Part shown: positions 7,880 to 16,670 of the stretch, one piece after another | How the letters are laid out: every line of letters starts with the position of its first letter | Numbering within the stretch: the first letter of the stretch is position 1 | NCBI RefSeq assembly: GCF_000802965.1 | Contig: NZ_JSAK01000017.1 | Location: 37,108-101,107 of the forward strand | Length of the DNA: 64,000 bases | Direction of reading: 5' to 3' | Source of the DNA: Pseudomonas fluorescens | GTDB taxonomy: Bacteria; Pseudomonadota; Gammaproteobacteria; Pseudomonadales; Pseudomonadaceae | Position numbers and translations under genes: made by a program | The notes under the pieces: generated by a model | The model's input: the letters and a program-made list of their open reading frames with translations, nothing else | Databases searched by the model: none | What the model was told of the DNA's origin: nothing

Positions 7880-8548
7880 ATGACCGACCAATCCAAAGGC
7901 TTGCTTGCGATCTGGAGCACGATTGCGGCGGATGCGGAAACAGACTATTTGCACTGGCTTACACGCGAACATATTTTCGAGCGTGTCAGCGTGCCGGGCT
8001 TTCTCTCTGGCCGTGTGTTCAAGCGGCGCGACAGTCAGCCATCGCAATATTTCATGCTGTATGAGTTGGCTGAAGCGAGCGTGATGTCCAGCCCGGCGTA
8101 TCTCGCACGACTCAATGACCCTACGCCATGGACGCAACGGATCATGCCCCGGCTGATGCAGTTCCGTCGCGGTGGCGGTTCGGTCGATATCAGCGGTGGG
8201 CATAGCGGCGCACATGGAAGTCATCTCGCCATTGCACGTTTCGATGGCACCCTGCCTGACGCATTGACAGGGTCGAAGGGACGTCAATTGGCCGCGTCGC
8301 TGGCGGAGCTGGATTGGGTCGTAAACGTTCAGATGATGACAGTGCAGACCGACGCCACGGCTATCGCCACTCGAGAGAAGTCGATGCGCAGTAGCCAGGA
8401 AGGAGCGTTTTCGGGGTTGTTGATTATCCAGGCACTTGATAATGCCGCCCTGGAACGCGCCGTGAACCGCGCGAGAGCGCTGCTTATGGTAGACAACGCA
8501 TTCGAAATCTATGAAGCGGTTTTCTCCTGCCACACCAGTCAACAATGA
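7880..8548 (+). CDS. Unknown protein, probable tandem dimeric alpha/beta-barrel fold
   Basis: The 222-residue soluble protein has no signal peptide or membrane segment. The N-terminal part (ETDYLHWLTREHIFERVSVPGFLSGRVFKRR) has the W/H-rich pattern of small EthD/DUF4286-like dimeric alpha/beta barrels. The second half (SHLAIARFDGTLPDALTGSKGRQL onward) looks like a second copy of that fold. Such domains often act on aromatic or quinone intermediates. ATG 7880 is chosen over an upstream in-frame start because it opens the conserved part, although its ribosome binding site is weak. It sits 60 bases after the MHS transporter, so a shared catabolic role under IclR control is plausible. The assignment rests on fold-level resemblance only. 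Confidence 0.65.
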   Translation: MTDQSKGLLAIWSTIAADAETDYLHWLTREHIFERVSVPGFLSGRVFKRRDSQPSQYFMLYELAEASVMSSPAYLARLNDPTPWTQRIMPRLMQFRRGGGSVDISGGHSGAHGSHLAIARFDGTLPDALTGSKGRQLAASLAELDWVVNVQMMTVQTDATAIATREKSMRSSQEGAFSGLLIIQALDNAALERAVNRARALLMVDNAFEIYEAVFSCHTSQQ

Positions 8549-8835
8549 AATCTGCCAGATAGTTTTGGTCTTGCTTGGTCATTTTTAACGTCTGCTCATG
8601 GCCTTTTTCTGCCTGTCACGACAGTGTTTGACGTGCCGTTCCCTTCGCCGGTCGCCTACTATTTTGTCTGTCCGAATGGAATCGAATCGCTGGCGCACGT
8701 CGTCAGCTTTCGTGATTGGCCAATGGCCGAATCGGAGCAGGCTGAAAAAGGATATCGATGAAGCATGAGGATTTACTCATTAAATGATGAGATGACTTCG
8801 CTTTAGTCAAGGTGCCCGATTGCTTAGGATGGCGC

Positions 8836-9663
8836 ATGCCCTATCACATCATCTTGCTCATACTTTTCGCAGCGCTCTTGCACGCCAGCTGGAATGCCGC
8901 GTTGCGCGGTGGCGCCGACAGACTTTGGTCGATGACGATCATGTGCGTGGCGGTAGCCATCGCCAGCGTCGCAATAGCCTTGTTTTTGGAGGCTCCAGCC
9001 AAGGCTAGCTGGTTCTATGCAGTGCTTTCAGCGGTCCTGCATGTTGGCTACAACTTGTTCCTGGTGCGCAGCTATAAGGTGGGAGACCTTGGGCAAACTT
9101 ACCCTATCTCGCGGGGGTCTTCGCCGATCCTGATCACCCTCGCCGCTTCGGTTTTTGCCGGGGAAACGGTTGGGGCAGTGGCGATGTTTGGCATTTTGCT
9201 GGTGTCCGGCGGCATCATTTCGCTGGCTTTTAGAGGTCGCAAGCTGGCTGTTCCCAGTCTGCCCTACGCACTGGGAACCGGTTGTTTCATTGCGGCTTAT
9301 AGCGTGACGGATGGCATTGGCGTGCGCCTGTCCGGCGCGCCGATGGCCTACACGGTATGGATGTGCGCCTTGTGGGGCATCTTGATGCCATTGGTGTATG
9401 TCGGCGTGCGCGACGCGAAGAGTTTATTCACCTTCCGGCCCGGGTTCATGACGGCCTGCATCGGCGGGCTGGTTTCACTCCTGGCCTATGGAATCGTCAT
9501 CTATGCCATGTCCGCCGCGCCCATGGGCGCGGTATCGGCATTGCGCGAAACCAGCGTGTTGTTCGCCGCATTGATCGGATACTTCTTCCTGGGCGAGACA
9601 CTGACTGTCCGAAAGGTACTGGCATGCGCGGTGATTGCCATCGGTACGATCATCATTGGTTGA
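8836..9663 (+). CDS. EamA/DMT-family permease
   Basis: The 275-residue protein has about ten hydrophobic segments and the two-repeat build of the drug/metabolite transporter superfamily. The first repeat begins LILFAALLHASWNAALRG, and the second ends SALRETSVLFAALIGYFFLGE. That segment before the last helix is characteristic of EamA proteins. The ATG at 8836 is preferred over an in-frame GTG at 8812 because TTAGGA lies before it. No operon partner is visible: the 287 bases upstream separate it from the IclR unit, and the next gene converges on it. Substrate and direction (export is usual) are unknown. Confidence 0.88.
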   Translation: MPYHIILLILFAALLHASWNAALRGGADRLWSMTIMCVAVAIASVAIALFLEAPAKASWFYAVLSAVLHVGYNLFLVRSYKVGDLGQTYPISRGSSPILITLAASVFAGETVGAVAMFGILLVSGGIISLAFRGRKLAVPSLPYALGTGCFIAAYSVTDGIGVRLSGAPMAYTVWMCALWGILMPLVYVGVRDAKSLFTFRPGFMTACIGGLVSLLAYGIVIYAMSAAPMGAVSALRETSVLFAALIGYFFLGETLTVRKVLACAVIAIGTIIIG

Positions 9664-9739
9664 CGGCAGGGGCGCAAAGCCGATGGTCAGGGCCAATGAA
9701 TCATGCGCCGACCCGCGGCGCCCGCAGGCAACCGGTATA

Positions 9740-10837
9740 TCAGGTGCGGGTCGGGTAATCGGTGTATCCCGCCGCGCCTCCACCGTAAAAGGTATTGCGG
9801 TCCGGTTCCGTGAGCGGCGCATCGAGCTTCAGCCGCTCCACCAGATCCGGATTACTGATGAAGGGGCGCCCGAAAGCCACCATGTCGGCGTGGCCTGAGG
9901 CAACGGCGTCGAGGGCCATCTGCCGGTCGTAGCTGTTGTTGGCGATGTAGCGACCGCCATAAGCCGCATGCAGCGCTTTGAAGTCAAAGGCGTCGGCCTC
10001 ATTGTCGCTTTGAGTCTGACCTTCCACGCAATGCAGATACGCCAGCCCCAGTCGCCCGAGCTGCTTGGCAAAGTAGCCATAAGTCCCCTGCGGATCACTG
10101 TCCAGTGGCGTATCGCCGACCGCGCGGGTGATGGGCGACAGTCTCACGCCAACTCGATCTGCACCCCAGATCTCCGATACCGCCTGCACCACTTCCAGCG
10201 GGAAACGAATGCGGTTTTCCACCGAACCGCCGTACTGGTCGGTACGCAAGTTGGTGCTGTCGCGAATGAACTGCTCCAGCAGGTAGCAGTTGGCCGAATG
10301 CACCTCGACGCCATCGAATCCGGCCTCCAGGGCACAGCGAGCGGCGCGTTTGTAATCCTCCAGAATCAACGGGATTTCCTCGGTGCCCAGTGCTCGGGGC
10401 ATCGAAGGCGCATCCAGGGTTTGCGATTCGAGAAAAACCACTTCCCCGGCCTGGATGGCCGAGGGCGCCACAGGCGCGGCGCCGTTCTCTTGCAGGCTCA
10501 CATGAGACATCCGGCCGACGTGCCACAGTTGACACACGATCTTGCCGCCCGCCTCGTGTACCGCATCGGTGATTTGACGCCAGGCAGCCACGTGCTCAGG
10601 TGTGTAGATGCTCGGCGTAAAGGCATAGCCGCGGCCCTGCCGTGAGATATTGGTGGCCTCCGAGATGATCAGCCCCGCACTCGCCCGCTGCCGGTAGTAC
10701 TCGACTGCCAGCGGCGTGTGCACGCCATCCATGTTCGCGCGAGAACGTGTCAACGGGGCCATGGCAATGCGGTTGGCGACTTTGATTGCGCCGATCGTGA
10801 GTGGCGCGAACAGATCGGATCGTTGGTTATCGGACAT
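9740..10837 (-). CDS. Alkene reductase of the old yellow enzyme family
   Basis: A 365-residue FMN-dependent NAD(P)H oxidoreductase of the NemA/xenobiotic reductase type. It opens with LFAPLTIGAIKVANRIAMAPLTRSRA. The substrate-binding pair appears in FDGVEVHSANCYLLEQF; the usual His-x2-Asn (HGAHGYL) here reads HSANCYL, keeping His and Asn. The FMN-phosphate loop is near the C-terminus (ADMVAFGRPFISNPDL). The family reduces activated C=C bonds and nitro compounds. The downstream neighbour on this strand is convergent, and the alcohol dehydrogenase upstream is separated by a REP-containing gap. Length and motifs are complete. Confidence 0.93.
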   Translation of the reverse strand: MSDNQRSDLFAPLTIGAIKVANRIAMAPLTRSRANMDGVHTPLAVEYYRQRASAGLIISEATNISRQGRGYAFTPSIYTPEHVAAWRQITDAVHEAGGKIVCQLWHVGRMSHVSLQENGAAPVAPSAIQAGEVVFLESQTLDAPSMPRALGTEEIPLILEDYKRAARCALEAGFDGVEVHSANCYLLEQFIRDSTNLRTDQYGGSVENRIRFPLEVVQAVSEIWGADRVGVRLSPITRAVGDTPLDSDPQGTYGYFAKQLGRLGLAYLHCVEGQTQSDNEADAFDFKALHAAYGGRYIANNSYDRQMALDAVASGHADMVAFGRPFISNPDLVERLKLDAPLTEPDRNTFYGGGAAGYTDYPTRT

Positions 10838-11340
10838 GGTTTTGACTCCAGGTAATCGGGTATCGATGGCGTCGGGAAGCCGGTTTCACAACTGTTTGGG
10901 TGTAGTGGAAATCGACTTCAACAGCCAGTTCGAGGGGATAAAACCGGATCAATGGCGAGGCTGTTTGCGCTGTGTAGGAGCTGTCGAGTGCAACGAGGTT
11001 GCGATCTTTTAAAGGCAGATCAAAAAATCGCAGCCTGAGGCAGCTCCTACGTTGGATGGGGACGCCCTGGAATACATCAAAAAATCCAGATGTCAGCCTA
11101 AGAACATATGAATTTTCTTTGATGTTTGGCCGATGCAAGCTCCTGCCGTCTTCTTTCCTGAAGGAATTTGAGCACTGACTATCTCGCTGGCCGTTGAATG
11201 CTCGCGCTACGACGCGTTTAAAAGTCGCTCATTCAAAGGCCTGGGTTTTTGCACGTCAATTATTAGCCTCTTTAGGTAGCGCAAATGTGCGCTCATGGTT
11301 GTTTCACGACTTGTGCAAAACCTTTTTTCCCCATAGATCT
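10838..11340. other. Intergenic region holding a REP pair
   Basis: This 503-base stretch between the alkene reductase and alcohol dehydrogenase genes (both minus strand) has no supported gene. It contains the REP-type inverted pair at 10974-11050 and a small hairpin AGCGCA-AATG-TGCGCT (11278-11293). The reductase promoter should lie between 10838 and 10970, but I see no clear boxes. Confidence 0.5.
10974..11050. repeat. REP pair, family 1 (GTAGGAGCTG...CAGCTCCTAC)
   Basis: Two inverted copies of a unit with GTAGGAGCTG at the outer ends and a GCGATCTTTT core face each other. The same unit occurs at 27841, 37113 and 60642. The diverged arms (TCGAGTGCAACGAGG versus CCTGAGG) show an old copy. 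Confidence 0.85.
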
Positions 11341-12414
11341 TCACGGAGTGATCGCCACCTTCATCACCCCATCCCGTTGGTGTGCAAACAGTTCATACGC
11401 CGCTTCGATGTCATCGAGCTTGTAGCGATGAGTGACCAGCGGCGACAGGTCGACCCCGCCACTTGCCACCACCGCCATCAAACGTCGCATGCGTTCTTTG
11501 CCACCGGGACACAAGGTCGTGATGATGCTGTAATCCCCAAGGCCAGCAGCGAAAGCATCGAGCGGGATTCGCAGGTCACTGGAGTAAACCCCCAGGCTGG
11601 AAAGTCGACCGCCCGGACGCAGAACCCGCAGCGCCGATTCAAAGGTCGCCTGAGTGCCCAATGCTTCAATGGACACATCGACACCACGCCCATCAGTCAG
11701 GGCCATGATCTGCTCAACCACATCGCCGTCCTTGAAATTGACTACATGGGTTGCGCCCAGTTTTTTGGCGACGCTCATGCGTTCGGCGACTGCATCGACG
11801 CCGATAATCGTGGTGGCGCCTTTAAGCCGTGCACCGGCCACCGCGCAAAGCCCGATCGGCCCCAGGGCAAACACCACGACGGTATCGCCAATCTCCACCG
11901 CGCCTCGCTCCGCCCCTGAGAATCCAGTGGACATGATGTCCGGGCACATCAGCACCTGTTCGTCGATGAGACCATCCGGTATCCGACACAGGTTAGCCAG
12001 CGCATCGGGCACCAATACGTATTCGGCCTGGCAACCATCAATGATGTTGCCGAACTTCCAGCCACCGGTGGCGCGAAAGCCGTGCCGGGTATCCGGGCCA
12101 TCCTGTGAACCGCAGCCGCACAGGCAGGCGTAACTTTGCCCACTGGGGGTAATCGCGCCCGCGATCACCCGTTCGCCTTCGACAAAACCGCGCACCTGCG
12201 AGCCGAGCCGCTCGATGATGCCAACCGGTTCATGACCGACTGTCAGGCCCTTGGCCACAGGGTATTCGCCACGCAGAATATGCACGTCGGTGCCGCAGAT
12301 CGTAGTGGTCGTGATGCGAACCAGGGCATCGAGTGGCCCGACTTCGGGGATGGGTTTGTCGTCGAGCACAATCCGGTTTTTTTCGACGAATATTGCGGCT
12401 TTCATGGTGGCCAT
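11341..12414 (-). CDS. Zinc-dependent alcohol dehydrogenase (MDR family)
   Basis: A 357-residue medium-chain dehydrogenase. The catalytic zinc ligands appear as Cys40 (ICGTDVH) and His61-Glu62 (GHEPVG), with PDIMSTGFSGAE supplying the later acidic/Thr region. The nucleotide fold motif is ALGPIG, the first Gly of GxGPxG being Ala, followed by an acidic IGVDA that favours NAD(H). The structural-zinc lobe is reduced: CLCGCGSQDGPD lacks the full four-Cys set, as in isopropanol/2-alcohol dehydrogenases. AGGAGG lies ideally before ATG 12414. A dehydrogenase for secondary or short alcohols is likely; the exact substrate is unknown. It stands alone. Confidence 0.9.
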   Translation of the reverse strand: MATMKAAIFVEKNRIVLDDKPIPEVGPLDALVRITTTTICGTDVHILRGEYPVAKGLTVGHEPVGIIERLGSQVRGFVEGERVIAGAITPSGQSYACLCGCGSQDGPDTRHGFRATGGWKFGNIIDGCQAEYVLVPDALANLCRIPDGLIDEQVLMCPDIMSTGFSGAERGAVEIGDTVVVFALGPIGLCAVAGARLKGATTIIGVDAVAERMSVAKKLGATHVVNFKDGDVVEQIMALTDGRGVDVSIEALGTQATFESALRVLRPGGRLSSLGVYSSDLRIPLDAFAAGLGDYSIITTLCPGGKERMRRLMAVVASGGVDLSPLVTHRYKLDDIEAAYELFAHQRDGVMKVAITP

Positions 12415-12530
12415 GGTGATCCCTCCTGATCAGTGCTGCGATTGAGTTCAGCACGAAATCAGCACACTGCCGGATGGACTGATCAAAGGTTACTGGCACG
12501 GATGTCTTCAGGTTCACCGCGTTATCGTTC

Positions 12531-12623
12531 ATCGCTGGCAAGCCAGCTCCCACAGAAATCGATGGCGAACACAATCTTCGTGCATGCCGTACCCCCTGTA
12601 GGAGCTGGCTTGCCAGCGATGGC
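12531..12623. repeat. REP pair, family 2 (ATCGCTGGCAAGCCAGCTCC inverted)
   Basis: An outward-facing inverted pair: ATCGCTGGCAAGCCAGCTCC on the left and its inverse GGAGCTGGCTTGCCAGCGAT on the right, about 50 bases apart. It lies between the alcohol dehydrogenase promoter region and the nitroreductase 3' end. Related pairs occur at 38461 and 56482. Confidence 0.9.
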
Positions 12624-12647
12624 GTCGGTACATTCAGCAATGCAATA

Positions 12648-13328
12648 TCAGCTGTCATGCCACAACAGCGTCTCCTGCGCGGGCGCTCGGGTGGTGTAGA
12701 AGCCATTGGCAGGTGAGTCGGGGTCGGCATAGCCAAAGGAAGCACCGCATACCACGAGGCGATCCTCGTCGATTCCCAAATGTCGATGGACAAACGCAGC
12801 GTGGCTGGCCAGCGCGGCCTGGGCAATGATCCCCAGGCCAAGTGCCTCGGCTGCCAGCAGCAAGTTGGCAACGTAGCCGCCGCAGTCGACCGCACCATAG
12901 GTGCCTAGCGCGCGATCACTGGTAATAATCGCGACATGCGGCGCGTCAAACAGTGAAAAATTGCGCAGGGTTTGCTGCTGGCTGGCGATGCGGTCTCCCG
13001 GTGCGATGCCGATGCTTTCGTACAGTTGTCGTGCACATTCACGGCGACGCTGCTGATACACGTCCCGGTATTCACCGGGGAACGGCAAGTCAGGCGCCGG
13101 CGACCCCGTCTGCAGCTCGTTGATGTACTCGGCGCGGAAGCGCTCGGTGGCGGCGCCACGGGTCACGATCACCTGCCAGGGCTGCGTGTTGCACCATGAC
13201 GCAGTACGTTGCGCCAGGGCGAACAGGCGAGTGATCAGTGCGGGGTCAACAGGTTGCGCAAGAAAAGCGCGGCAGCTGCGGCGCCGCTGCAGCAACCGTT
13301 CAAGCGCCTCAAATTCGGTCGAATTCAA
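12648..13328 (-). CDS. Nitroreductase family protein
   Basis: The 226-residue FMN enzyme begins with the nitroreductase signature ALERLLQRRRSCRAFLAQPVD, then RTASWCNTQPWQVIVTRG for the flavin/substrate site. A glycine-bearing VDCGGYVANLLLAAEALGLG helix and a C-terminal VVCGASFGYADPDSPANGF complete the fold. This is the NfsB/PnbA-like branch that reduces nitroaromatics or quinones with NAD(P)H. It is monocistronic: REP sequences lie after its stop, and the long GGDEF-EAL gene upstream on the same strand is 133 bases away. Confidence 0.92.
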   Translation of the reverse strand: MNSTEFEALERLLQRRRSCRAFLAQPVDPALITRLFALAQRTASWCNTQPWQVIVTRGAATERFRAEYINELQTGSPAPDLPFPGEYRDVYQQRRRECARQLYESIGIAPGDRIASQQQTLRNFSLFDAPHVAIITSDRALGTYGAVDCGGYVANLLLAAEALGLGIIAQAALASHAAFVHRHLGIDEDRLVVCGASFGYADPDSPANGFYTTRAPAQETLLWHDS

Positions 13329-13461
13329 GATCCGGTCTCCGTTGATGAAAGCTGATACCAGGCAACGTTCTGAAACCTGATGTTTTCATCTTTCGCCTGC
13401 GGTGATACCCCCCCATGGCTGGTGGTATAGAGGGGGGATTAGCTATCGCGCCTGAACAACC

Positions 13462-16359
13462 TTAACGACCGGCCAGCGCAGTCGCCAACAACATCTCCAA
13501 CCCCATCGGCTTGGCAAAGTAATAACCTTGAGCCTGCCCGGCGCCCATTTCGCGCAGCAACACCAACGTCGCTTCATCCTCGACGCCTTCAGCCACCACG
13601 CTCAGGTCCAGCGATTCCGCCATGCGCACAATCGCGCGGACGATCGCGCGACTGCGAGCGCTGGTGGTCAGTTCGAAGATGAACGACTTGTCGATCTTCA
13701 AGCCGCTGAAACGGTACTGATGCACATAGCTCAGGGATGAAAACCCGGCGCCGAAGTCATCGAGCACCACCGACATGCCGTTGTCGGCCAGTTGCTGCAT
13801 GGTCTGACGAGCAATCGCCGGCTCGGCCACCAGTGCACCTTCGGTCAACTCCAGGCAGATCCGCGACGGGGCGACGCCGTGCTGGGCCAACAGTGCCAGC
13901 ACATCAGTGGCGAAATCCGGGCGCGTCATGCTGTAGCTGGAGCAATTGACGTGCACCGGCGGCCAATTGGCGTGCAGGGGTTGGGCGAGGATCACGGCAA
14001 TGCTGTTCAGCATGTACAGGTCCAGCCGACCGATCAGGCGCAAACCCTCGACATCCGGCAAGAACTCGCCCGGCGCGATGATCCGACCGCCCGGCTGATG
14101 CCAGCGGATCAGCGCTTCAAGGGCCAACAATTCACCGGTTTCGACACTGACAATCGGCTGGAAATACGGCAGCAGTTCGTCAGTACGTTTGAGCGCGTTG
14201 CGCAACGCCCCTTCTCGCTCAACCTGGTCCGAGACTTCACGGCGCACTTCCTGGTTGAACACCGCGTAGCTGTCACGCCCGGCGCTCTTGACCCGGTACA
14301 TCGCCGCATCGGCATCGCGCAACAAGTCGGCTGGTTCGTGATGGAACTGACTGTCGGCGCTGACAATGCCGATACTGCAGGACGAAAACACTTCATAGCC
14401 ATTGATGAAAAACGGCAGGTCAAACGCCACCAGGATCCGTTCGGCGATTTCGATCACCACGTCCAGCGGCGCCTCGGGCGCGAGCACAGAGAATTCATCA
14501 CCGCCCAGGCGCGCCAGCATGTCGGTCTCGCGAAGGCAACCGCGCAAACGGTGTGCGGCCTGCATCAACAGCAGGTCGCCAAAATGATGGCCGAGGCTGT
14601 CGTTGACCATCTTGAAACGGTCGAGGTCGATGAACATCACCGCCAAGTGCCCTCCTGCGCTGCCGAACTGCGACCACGCCAGGTTCAGGCGCTGTTGCAG
14701 GTAGGTACGATTCGGCAACCCGGTCAGCGCATCGTGGGAGTTTTCGTGTTGCAACTTGGCGTTGGCGTGGTCGAGCTCGCGGGTGCGGTTTTGCACCCGG
14801 GCTTCCAGTTTGAGGTTGGCGGCGTGGATCGCTTCGGCGGCCGTACGACGGGACAACGCGGTGTCGATGTGTCGCGACACAAACGTCAACAGTTCCTGGT
14901 CACGCTGGGTATAGCGCACCTGTGAGGTATAGCTTTGCACCGCCAGCACGCCACGCACCACATCGCCATCGAACAATGGAATGCCCAGCCAGGAGTAGGA
15001 TCGGACAGACTCATTGGCCAGTTCGATTTCACCGTGTGCGGCCAATCGTTCAGCCTCGCCAACGTCAATCAGGCAAGGCCCGCGCTGACGAATAACGTAC
15101 TCGGTCAAGCCCCGGCACCCACGCCTGGCCGGCGGGCAAATCGTCTGCCGCTCATCGACATAATAAGGAAAGGTCACTTCACTGGTCGCGTCGTCGAACA
15201 GCGCAATGTAGAAGTTCTGCGCAAACAGCAGATCACCGACAATGCCATGCAAGGTCTGAAACAGCTCAGACATGTCGCCGGGTCGGCTCGACAATTCGGC
15301 AATCTGGAACAAAGCGCTCTGTAGATGTTCGGCGCGTTGTCGCTCTGCCACTTCCTGCCGCAATGCGTCGTTGAGTGCAGAAAGCTCCAAGGTGCGACGC
15401 ATCACCGTCGCTTCCAGATCCTCCCGGTGCAGAATCCGGTCCAGGGCCATGGCCACGTGGCGAGCCACCACCAGAAACAGCGCGCGATCTTCGGCGCTGT
15501 AGGTTCGGGAAACCTCGTAGACCTGCATGGCCAGCATGCCAAACACTTCATCCGAAGCGTTTTTCAGCGGCGCGCCCATCCAGAACTCTGGACGATCACC
15601 CACGCAGTAGAAACGGTCCTCGGCCTGCGCCGCGAGAATGCCGGCGGCGTCGATCAGCAACGGCTGGCCGGTGGTCAACACCTGGCCGGTCAACGACAGG
15701 TGCGATGGGTCAAGGTATTCGTAGTGCGACGACTCCACGGCATCCACGTCGATGATGTCGACGTAATACGGGTAGTCGATCTTGCCCGTGTGCGGGTCAT
15801 ACAGCGCGAGATAGAAGTTCTCGGCGTCGATCAGGCTGGCCAGCAGTTGGTGAACCCCTACCAGAAACACCGAGCGGTCGCGGGTCGAACTGGCGAGATA
15901 GGTGATTTCATACAGCACGCGCTGAGTAATCTGTGCACGGGCAAGCGTATCGGCCTGTATTTGAATGCCCAGGCGCTGGGCGAAGTCGGCCAGCGCCGGC
16001 TCCGCGGCATCACTGGCTGGCGCAAGTAACCATCCGAGCACACTTTCGCCTTTGCCGGTGGGCCAGCGCTGCAAACGCCAGGTCAGGCAAAAGGCTTCAA
16101 ACTCATCATTGGCGATACTTGACGGCCACTGCACCCGAGGATCGCCCTGCCCGACCCGATGCAGTTGCTCACCGGCACGGTAAACCACCCACGCGGTTGA
16201 ATGACTCCAGTTGCGCGCAGTGGCCAGTAATTGCTCGATCGTGTCCGCGTTGCTTGCGTAGGCCATGCCGACAGCACCCGAATTCCCTTTTGGTTGAGAT
16301 GCGACGACGTCGCAGTCGTTCGATTGCTGCGGGGAGTCGATCAATGGACGAATACGCAT
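13462..16359 (-). CDS. GAF-GAF-GGDEF-EAL cyclic-di-GMP signalling protein
   Basis: A 965-residue soluble protein. An N-terminal sensor-like region (1-130) is followed by two GAF-type domains (about 150-310 and 350-510). A coiled coil (LNDALRQEVAERQRAEHLQ and LKLEARVQNRTRELDHANAKL type helices) connects them to the GGDEF and EAL domains. GGDEF is intact at about residue 619 (ARLGGDEF). EAL is intact at about 748 (LEALIRW), with DDFGAGFSSL and EGVED, so both cyclase and phosphodiesterase activity are possible. There is no transmembrane segment. ATG 16359 is chosen over a GTG at 16392 because AGGGAGAGG precedes it. It probably senses a small ligand and tunes c-di-GMP. Confidence 0.92.
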   Translation of the reverse strand: MRIRPLIDSPQQSNDCDVVASQPKGNSGAVGMAYASNADTIEQLLATARNWSHSTAWVVYRAGEQLHRVGQGDPRVQWPSSIANDEFEAFCLTWRLQRWPTGKGESVLGWLLAPASDAAEPALADFAQRLGIQIQADTLARAQITQRVLYEITYLASSTRDRSVFLVGVHQLLASLIDAENFYLALYDPHTGKIDYPYYVDIIDVDAVESSHYEYLDPSHLSLTGQVLTTGQPLLIDAAGILAAQAEDRFYCVGDRPEFWMGAPLKNASDEVFGMLAMQVYEVSRTYSAEDRALFLVVARHVAMALDRILHREDLEATVMRRTLELSALNDALRQEVAERQRAEHLQSALFQIAELSSRPGDMSELFQTLHGIVGDLLFAQNFYIALFDDATSEVTFPYYVDERQTICPPARRGCRGLTEYVIRQRGPCLIDVGEAERLAAHGEIELANESVRSYSWLGIPLFDGDVVRGVLAVQSYTSQVRYTQRDQELLTFVSRHIDTALSRRTAAEAIHAANLKLEARVQNRTRELDHANAKLQHENSHDALTGLPNRTYLQQRLNLAWSQFGSAGGHLAVMFIDLDRFKMVNDSLGHHFGDLLLMQAAHRLRGCLRETDMLARLGGDEFSVLAPEAPLDVVIEIAERILVAFDLPFFINGYEVFSSCSIGIVSADSQFHHEPADLLRDADAAMYRVKSAGRDSYAVFNQEVRREVSDQVEREGALRNALKRTDELLPYFQPIVSVETGELLALEALIRWHQPGGRIIAPGEFLPDVEGLRLIGRLDLYMLNSIAVILAQPLHANWPPVHVNCSSYSMTRPDFATDVLALLAQHGVAPSRICLELTEGALVAEPAIARQTMQQLADNGMSVVLDDFGAGFSSLSYVHQYRFSGLKIDKSFIFELTTSARSRAIVRAIVRMAESLDLSVVAEGVEDEATLVLLREMGAGQAQGYYFAKPMGLEMLLATALAGR

Positions 16360-16670
16360 CACCTCTCCCTGGGTCAAAACTGCCGGTCTCACTTACTGAT
16401 TACTAGCAATGTGCCATTTAGCAACCCGTTTAAAGCTTATGAGAATTTTTTTCAATCGTTTTATTCGCTTTAGTGCCAACAAAAGGACAGACAAGGAGTT
16501 AAACGCGAGTTCTTCAACAAGACAACCGTTTCCACGCTGCTACGCTTGAAACATTAGCTTTAGTGCTTTGCAGCCAACCGGCGCACGTGCCTTCTGCGGG
16601 CTGATGGAACAGTCGAATCAACAGATCCTGTGCCCAGGCGAGTCAGACGTCGTTGAGCAAAGGAGTAGAC
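16360..16670. other. Divergent promoter region, no gene seen
   Basis: The 311 bases between the c-di-GMP gene (minus) and the DUF2252 gene (plus) contain no supported ORF. The left half is AT-rich (about 16410-16490) and would suit promoters for both genes. No convincing -35/-10 pair or dyad was found. Confidence 0.5.

Noticed and set aside
8758..8787. Nine-codon ORF (MKHEDLLIK) before the DMT permease
   Set aside because: Too short to support; it is most likely chance, although AAGGAT precedes its ATG.
13406..13440. C6/G6 hairpin as terminator of the GGDEF-EAL gene
   Set aside because: No T-run follows on the minus strand and the loop is long; it may still fold, but I cannot call it a terminator.
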